Assembly: GCA_015852425.1 (NCBI GenBank) | Contig: JAAAIG010001057.1 | Span: 300 to 11,554, forward strand | DNA from: Gryganskiella cystojenkinii | Taxonomy: Eukaryota > Mortierellomycota > Mortierellomycetes > Mortierellales > Mortierellaceae | Direction of reading: 5' to 3' | DNA length: 11,255 nt | Shown here: one piece after another, positions 7,705 to 11,255 of the stretch | Position numbering within the stretch: position 1 is the stretch's first letter | Layout of the letters: each line of letters begins with the position of its first letter | Notes under the pieces: model-generated | Told to the model about the DNA's origin: nothing | The model's input: only the letters and a program-made list of their open reading frames with translations | The model's database searches: none | Position numbers and translations under genes: made by a program

Positions 7705-8154
7705 TTACAGCCCCAAGTTACTGAGGTCTTTGGCCACTGCTCCTAAACTGCTTTTATAAAGCAGAATTCGCCGTGCAGCCTCGCTGCTGATGCTCTGCGC
7801 TCGCTGGATTTTTGACTCCTGTTCTTGGAGCGCCTGGAACTTTTCGAGGCTCGGCTGCTGCACGCCTCCAAACTGGGACCGATCCTCGTCCACTTCGGTC
7901 GCGTACTCTTCCCAACGGACATCGAGTGCAACTCCACTTTGTATCACATTTCTCTGGACGGTTCTCCATTCCTCCTCGTCGTCCCTCCCCTGGTTTTGCT
8001 CCAGCTCCAGCTCAACTTCAAGCTGCTCGATTTGCTCGCTGAGCTCATGTTCTTCTTGTCTCTTCCGCTTTCGATCTCTTGAACGCTGAACCGGTCTCCC
8101 ACTTCGGAGGATGGGGTTGTTGTTGCTGTTGTTGCTTGAGCTGGTAGAATCCAT
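7705..8154 (-). CDS. Hypothetical 149-aa basic/coiled-coil protein
   Basis: I do not recognise this family. From the ATG at 8154 it encodes 149 aa. An earlier in-frame ATG at 8235 would add 27 residues translated from a homopolymer-rich leader, so I prefer the later one. Residues 1-15 are Ser/Asn-rich. A strongly basic patch at about 20-32 (RPVQRSRDRKRKRQ) could be a nuclear localisation signal. It is followed at about 34-54 by an acidic, Leu/Ile-spaced helix (EQIEQLEVELELEQ), then by an acidic stretch and a second likely coiled coil at about 102-125. The basic-then-coil order recalls bZIP factors, but the Asn-x7-Arg signature of that family is not seen. The frame ends in AKDLSNLGL. A DNA-binding or mobile-element accessory role is possible. 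It stands alone, without clear partners. Confidence 0.55.
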   Translation of the reverse strand: MDSTSSSNNSNNNPILRSGRPVQRSRDRKRKRQEEHELSEQIEQLEVELELEQNQGRDDEEEWRTVQRNVIQSGVALDVRWEEYATEVDEDRSQFGGVQQPSLEKFQALQEQESKIQRAQSISSEAARRILLYKSSLGAVAKDLSNLGL

Positions 8155-8160
8155 TTGACT

Positions 8161-8190
8161 GGTGGACAGATAAGGGGCAAAATGGTGGCA
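8161..8190 (+). repeat. 30-bp direct repeat, copy A
   Basis: Matches 8996-9025 at 27 of 30 positions, with the first 19 (GGTGGACAGATAAGGGGCA) identical. It lies immediately upstream of the ATG at 8154 of the minus-strand orphan gene. It contains AGATAAG, which fits the binding word of fungal GATA factors, but the identity is much longer than one site. Confidence 0.65.
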
Positions 8191-8640
8191 AAAAAAAAAA
8201 GGTAAAAAACAAACTTGAGAGAATTGAGCCTTCATGCATGTGGGTTGGTTCGCTTCTCTGAGTCAGTCTTGAACAAGAAAAGAATGCCTGTATTGTTGTT
8301 CTTTCATCAAGATCCTGTCCAAGAAGATACAGGAAAAGAAGAAAAAAGCACAAGGCAAAAAAAAGACCCAACCCCTGAACCTCTTTCTTCGCAAGCAAAG
8401 GACTAATGACTTTTGTTCTCACATGTGAGTCAAAACACCATAGATCGAGGAGTGAAATGTGGACGAGATAGGAGATGAAATGAGGCTGAAAGGTGTAGTA
8501 TTTTAAAAAAATTATAATGGTAAGTTTAACGTCCAATAGACAAGTGTGCCGTTGAGCCCGGGATTCCCTTCTAAACACTTACATTCCTCACAACTGACAA
8601 AAAATGAATGAAAAAGATCCGTGATCATGTTTGAAGAAAA
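8191..8640. other. A/T-homopolymer-rich spacer
   Basis: A ten-A run at 8190-8199, further A-runs at 8341-8365 and TTTTAAAAAAATT near 8500 mark low-complexity sequence. A long minus-strand frame (8045-8578) overlaps the orphan gene in another frame, lacks a convincing start and is Phe/Leu-rich from the T-runs. I call no gene here. Confidence 0.45.
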
Positions 8641-8712
8641 GATGCTTGGGAAGTAGTGGATGCTTGGGAAGTAATGGATGCTTGGAAAGTAGTGGATGTG
8701 TGGGAAGTGAAG
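8641..8712. repeat. 18-bp minisatellite, four units
   Basis: Four consecutive 18-bp units of the type GATGCTTGGGAAGTAGTG. The second and third differ from the first at one position each, and the fourth at several. The period is a multiple of three, so on the minus strand it reads as repeated HYFPSI within an open frame, but that frame has no supported start. Confidence 0.85.
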
Positions 8713-9130
8713 ACAAGGAACGGAAGAAAAGCAGAAGGAAAGAAAAAAAAAGGAAGAGAGAAGCATGTTGCTTTTTTGAAGAAAAGACAGCACAGGAGAC
8801 CACTTTTTCACACTTGTGCATTGTTTTCCTTCCAGTGACTGATTGATTGATCTCTCTCACACACAACGCACACACATGACAAACCTCCTGCGCACGAGTC
8901 CAGAGACTCATCAGCCGAGCTGATTTTACACTCCAATCATTGTCAAGCTGAGCAGTCGAAAGGGCGAACCCCCGTCGATCAAGACCCGGAGCAAGGGTGG
9001 ACAGATAAGGGGCAGAATAGTGACAATATAAAGCATACACTTCTAAACTCCTCCATTCCAGTGCGACAAATGGCGATGCTCAGTGCCCATCATATGTCAT
9101 ATGGAGGCCGTCCACAGACAAGATATTACC
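8713..9130. other. Unassigned region with simple repeats
   Basis: Purine-rich at 8713-8790, with GATT and CACA-type simple sequence at 8838-8880. A 150-codon minus-strand frame (8588-9040) starts at GTG inside the second 30-bp repeat and ends in low-complexity Phe/Leu and the minisatellite, so I do not call it. A short palindromic CATATGTCATATG lies near 9091. Confidence 0.4.
8996..9025 (+). repeat. 30-bp direct repeat, copy B
   Basis: Second copy of the 8161-8190 repeat, same orientation, 835 bp away, with three substitutions. Sequences on both sides differ from those around copy A, so it is an isolated shared block: a shared regulatory element, or a remnant of one end of a dispersed element. 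Confidence 0.65.
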
Positions 9131-9137
9131 TTATGTC

Positions 9138-9469
9138 CACGAGGTTTTTAAAAGACAGTCCAACGGCTAGCAGCCAGGGTGGATGCTCCATGTAGATCGC
9201 CTCAGTGTCTCCATGAATAAATGGTACCCCTGTGTCAGGGCAACGCCATGGTGTAGCGTGTGATAATCCCTTGGAGGGGGAATGCTGAGATATACATGAT
9301 CATACAGAGGGAACTGCATGCGGACAGGACCCATGTTAACCATCCAAGCCCTCTGTGCACACACCATGACTCCCCACGTAGTTACCTGATGGACCTGTGT
9401 ATCTGAGGAGGAATCCGTACGACTCACCGATGGAATCTACTGTGCCATCCACCTTTTAAAAACCTTGTG
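9138..9469. mobile_element. Candidate MITE-like element with 17-bp terminal inverted repeats
   Basis: CACGAGGTTTTTAAAAG at 9138-9154 is the inverted counterpart of CTTTTAAAAACCTTGTG at 9453-9469, matching at 16 of 17 positions. A spaced ATG also matches just outside each arm (9133-9135 on the left). The interior of about 300 bp has no transposase. An 86-codon minus-strand frame (9167-9427) fills it, but it has no recognisable motif. The size and inverted ends suit a nonautonomous DNA element. I could not define a clear target-site duplication, so the exact ends are uncertain. Confidence 0.4.
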
Positions 9470-9814
9470 ACCATCCTGTATCTAGAGAGGCGTCTATGAA
9501 GTCAACAATTTAGTACCACCCTGTCCTTGTATCGCTGCAGGCAGAGACATATCTTTGTGAGGGCGTCTTCAAAGTAATCCGGTGGCGATTGATAGAAGGA
9601 TGGACCGAGTATATGGTGTGGCGGTGCCGTCGAAATAAGGTATCCCCCTGTTCAGTAGGAGTATCTGAGGGTTGGGGTTGGTATCTGCGTGATAGGCCTA
9701 GGACGAGAAGAAGAGAGAAAAAAAAGTGCTGGCTGGGGTGAGACAATGGGAAGAGATGACAAAGGAAATAAAATAAAAAACAAGCCCTTGTATACTTAGT
9801 CATATCGTTGGCAT
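9470..9814. other. Unassigned spacer before the third F-box/LRR copy
   Basis: No gene is supportable. The right end is purine-rich (A-runs near 9718-9780). The 97-codon minus-strand frame at 9510-9803 is low-complexity at its start and without domains. Confidence 0.45.
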
Positions 9815-10318
9815 GACGTCAACAGTCATGACAGCAGTCAGAGTCAGGACATGATTGATTCCAGCAAACATCTCCCTTTTTCATGCTTTATACTTCAAAT
9901 TTCTTCTACTTGGTCGCAAAGCGTGTGTTATGGAGCGATTTTAATTCGATTCCCCAAGCATCTCTTGGTCCCTACAGAGTCCATCCGTCAGAGCCGAGAC
10001 CTGGTCCGAACTATAACGGCTGTCTTTAATTCCCACTTCGAGTCTTGGTCTGTCGCGCCTGAAGAATTCGACAACATCCTGCCGTTTCCTCACCCAACTG
10101 GACTCACTCTCACAGCCCACAGCGGCGACACACGCGAATGGCATCTCGTCGAGATGTACAACACCTTTTGCATGCCTGATAGGAAGACATCGAGAAACAC
10201 TCGAGTCTCTCAAGGTGTTCCATGTTAGCTTTTCTTACAAGCATACCCAATTCTTGAAGGAGGCAACCCCGTCCATGCGCCTGGCCATGAGGATCAAGCG
10301 ACTGGAGATTGGACCACA
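9815..10318 (+). pseudogene. F-box/LRR relic, N-terminal half, plus strand
   Basis: Homologous to residues of about 43-250 of copy 2, but scattered over shifted frames. The match starts with SQSQDMIDSSKHL, then jumps to MLYTSNFFYLVAKRVLWSDF in another frame (compare CLYVSKLFYSLSKLVLWRDF), so the front of the F-box is deleted near 9875-9882. It returns to the first frame with LVPTESIRQSRDLVRTITA, continues to YNTFC, then shifts again to GRHRETLESLKV and YKHTQFLKEATPSMRL and ends at RIKRLEI. At least three frameshifts and one internal deletion make it nonfunctional. It is the only family member here with the N-terminal part on the plus strand. Its VPTESIRQ wording is nearest to copy 1. Confidence 0.8.
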
Positions 10319-10329
10319 ATATAGAAGCT

Positions 10330-10657
10330 CTATAAGTGTCTCTGATTGACCCAGACCCCAATCCAGACGAAGCTATAAAGGCGGTAGACTGTCCCGTATA
10401 AGAGGATGAGAAGGTTGGTACCTGCTTAGTCCATTCGGACAACGCCCAGAGAACGGCCCAGTCCCAGTCAAGCGAGATCCGGCTCAAGGCCGCGAGCCGG
10501 CCAAAGATCCTGCGAGCGACCTCTTCTAGATTCTTTTGGTCGATCGTCTGGAACTATGGTAGAGAGCATGAAGAAGATCTTGTCTGTACTAATAAACACC
10601 AGATGAGGGCAAGTGCACAGGATCGAGTGGAGGGTGACACTGGTCGCACTGCTCCCA
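10330..10657 (-). pseudogene. F-box/LRR relic, C-terminal part, inverted
   Basis: Aligns on the plus strand with 2473-2915, so its coding sense is minus, opposite to the relic half directly to its left. It corresponds to about residues 441-588 of copy 2. It carries an in-frame nonsense change (CAG to TAG within PPLQLR, near 10372), several small indels and a 113-bp deletion whose junction at 10537-10541 sits on a GGTC shared by both sides in copy 2. Homology stops abruptly at CTGCTCCC (10657). The gap to the left half is at most about 18 bp. Confidence 0.8.
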
Positions 10658-11255
10658 ATAATTCTTCGATCGTTAATCTTGGATATCTGTCACTGCCAGA
10701 CCGAATATCAATGTCAGTGGCTCCAATCATACCCAGGATGATTCACTACGTCCTCGTCATTGTCTCCCTCGCTCTGTGATTTGTTCCGCTTCCTCTGCAG
10801 ATGTCTATACTTGAATCTTGCTTGACAATGATGAGGTTGGCGATAATGACTTCGCAAGATATTTCAGTGATCGCGTCATTTTTATGTTCCATGAACTAAG
10901 TGGTTGCAGGGGGCAATTTAATGCCTGGAGAGGCGTAGGACTTGCATTTGCACTAAGTTGATACAATAGGCGATGGTGATTTCAGTATGAAAGACAAGGT
11001 CATACCTGAATTCCCTCGCAACCTCACCACCTCAAGCTTAAAGTTGACTGTCCAGTGATTCTCTTACTGTATCTGTTAGGTTATACGGTCCGCGAGCAAA
11101 ACCGCGGGTGCACGCCGGTGAGTTTGAGATGGGGATCGTGAATTTCAAGGTGTTTTTGAGGGAGGAGTGCGTGTGGTCAAAGTAAAGACTTTTTTTCTTT
11201 TTAGAACACAAAAGGTATTGTTTTTTGGACTAATGTAAACTCAGTGCCCCCCGTA
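10658..11255. other. Unassigned right end
   Basis: About 600 bp with no open frame of note and no resemblance to the F-box/LRR copies. A small inverted repeat CCGCG/CGCGG with an 8-base loop lies at 11090-11107 in a locally GC-rich patch, followed by T-runs near 11190. I see no recognisable gene or element. Confidence 0.5.

Noticed and set aside
8045..8578. Long minus-strand frame of 177 codons rich in Phe and Leu, resembling a membrane protein
   Set aside because: It overlaps the better-supported orphan gene in another frame, has no ATG at its head, and the hydrophobic runs come from T-homopolymers.
8641..8712. CRISPR-like array
   Set aside because: The units are directly adjacent 18-mers without spacers, in a eukaryotic context.
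8588..9040. Minus-strand frame of 150 codons including the HYFPSI-type repeat
   Set aside because: It begins at GTG inside a dispersed 30-bp repeat and ends in minisatellite and low-complexity sequence; no domain is seen.
9167..9427. 86-codon frame as a transposase
   Set aside because: No DDE/D triad or other transposase motif is visible and it is far too short.
11090..11107. CCGCG/CGCGG hairpin as a terminator or element end
   Set aside because: The stem has only five base pairs, and there is no neighbouring gene or second end to support a role.

Overview
The window looks like accessory DNA from a filamentous, early-diverging fungus. Mortierellomycotina-like is my best guess, from recall of how such genomes look and not from a search. 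The signs are long intronless F-box/leucine-rich-repeat (LRR) genes in tandem, pyrimidine-rich leaders, AATAAA-type 3' signals on the coding strand, many A/T homopolymers, and scattered gene and repeat debris. There is no operon structure, and I saw no rRNA, tRNA or CRISPR.

Left third (1-4400): two tandem paralogous F-box/LRR genes on the minus strand. The copy at 2367-4157 is intact (596 aa from the start I prefer). The copy at 195-1903 is split by a single-base frameshift just after the F-box. A block upstream of each start is also shared, so the duplication unit seems to include promoter sequence. Such proteins are normally substrate receptors of SCF (Skp1-cullin-F-box) ubiquitin ligases. 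The C-terminal LRR block is much more alike between the copies than the N-terminal LRR block.

Middle (4400-7700): small and uncertain items. These are a frameshifted small plus-strand gene of unknown function (4845-5194), a possible spliced leader and small reading frame (5225-6039), a stretch crowded with TTCGA/TCGAA words (5977-6180), and a duplicated 63-bp fragment that follows an A-run both times (6541-6603 and 7223-7285).

Right third (7700-11255): a 149-aa minus-strand orphan protein with a basic patch and coiled coils (7705-8154), a 30-bp repeat, an 18-bp minisatellite, and a possible MITE-like element with inverted repeats (about 9138-9469). After these comes a third, badly broken F-box/LRR copy (about 9815-10657). 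Its N-terminal part lies on the plus strand and its C-terminal part is inverted onto the minus strand. The last 600 bp hold no recognisable gene.

Overall this reads as one intact receptor gene, one recently broken neighbour and one shattered relic, that is, birth-and-death evolution of an F-box/LRR family in repeat-rich DNA. I did not find a convincing wholly new molecular system.
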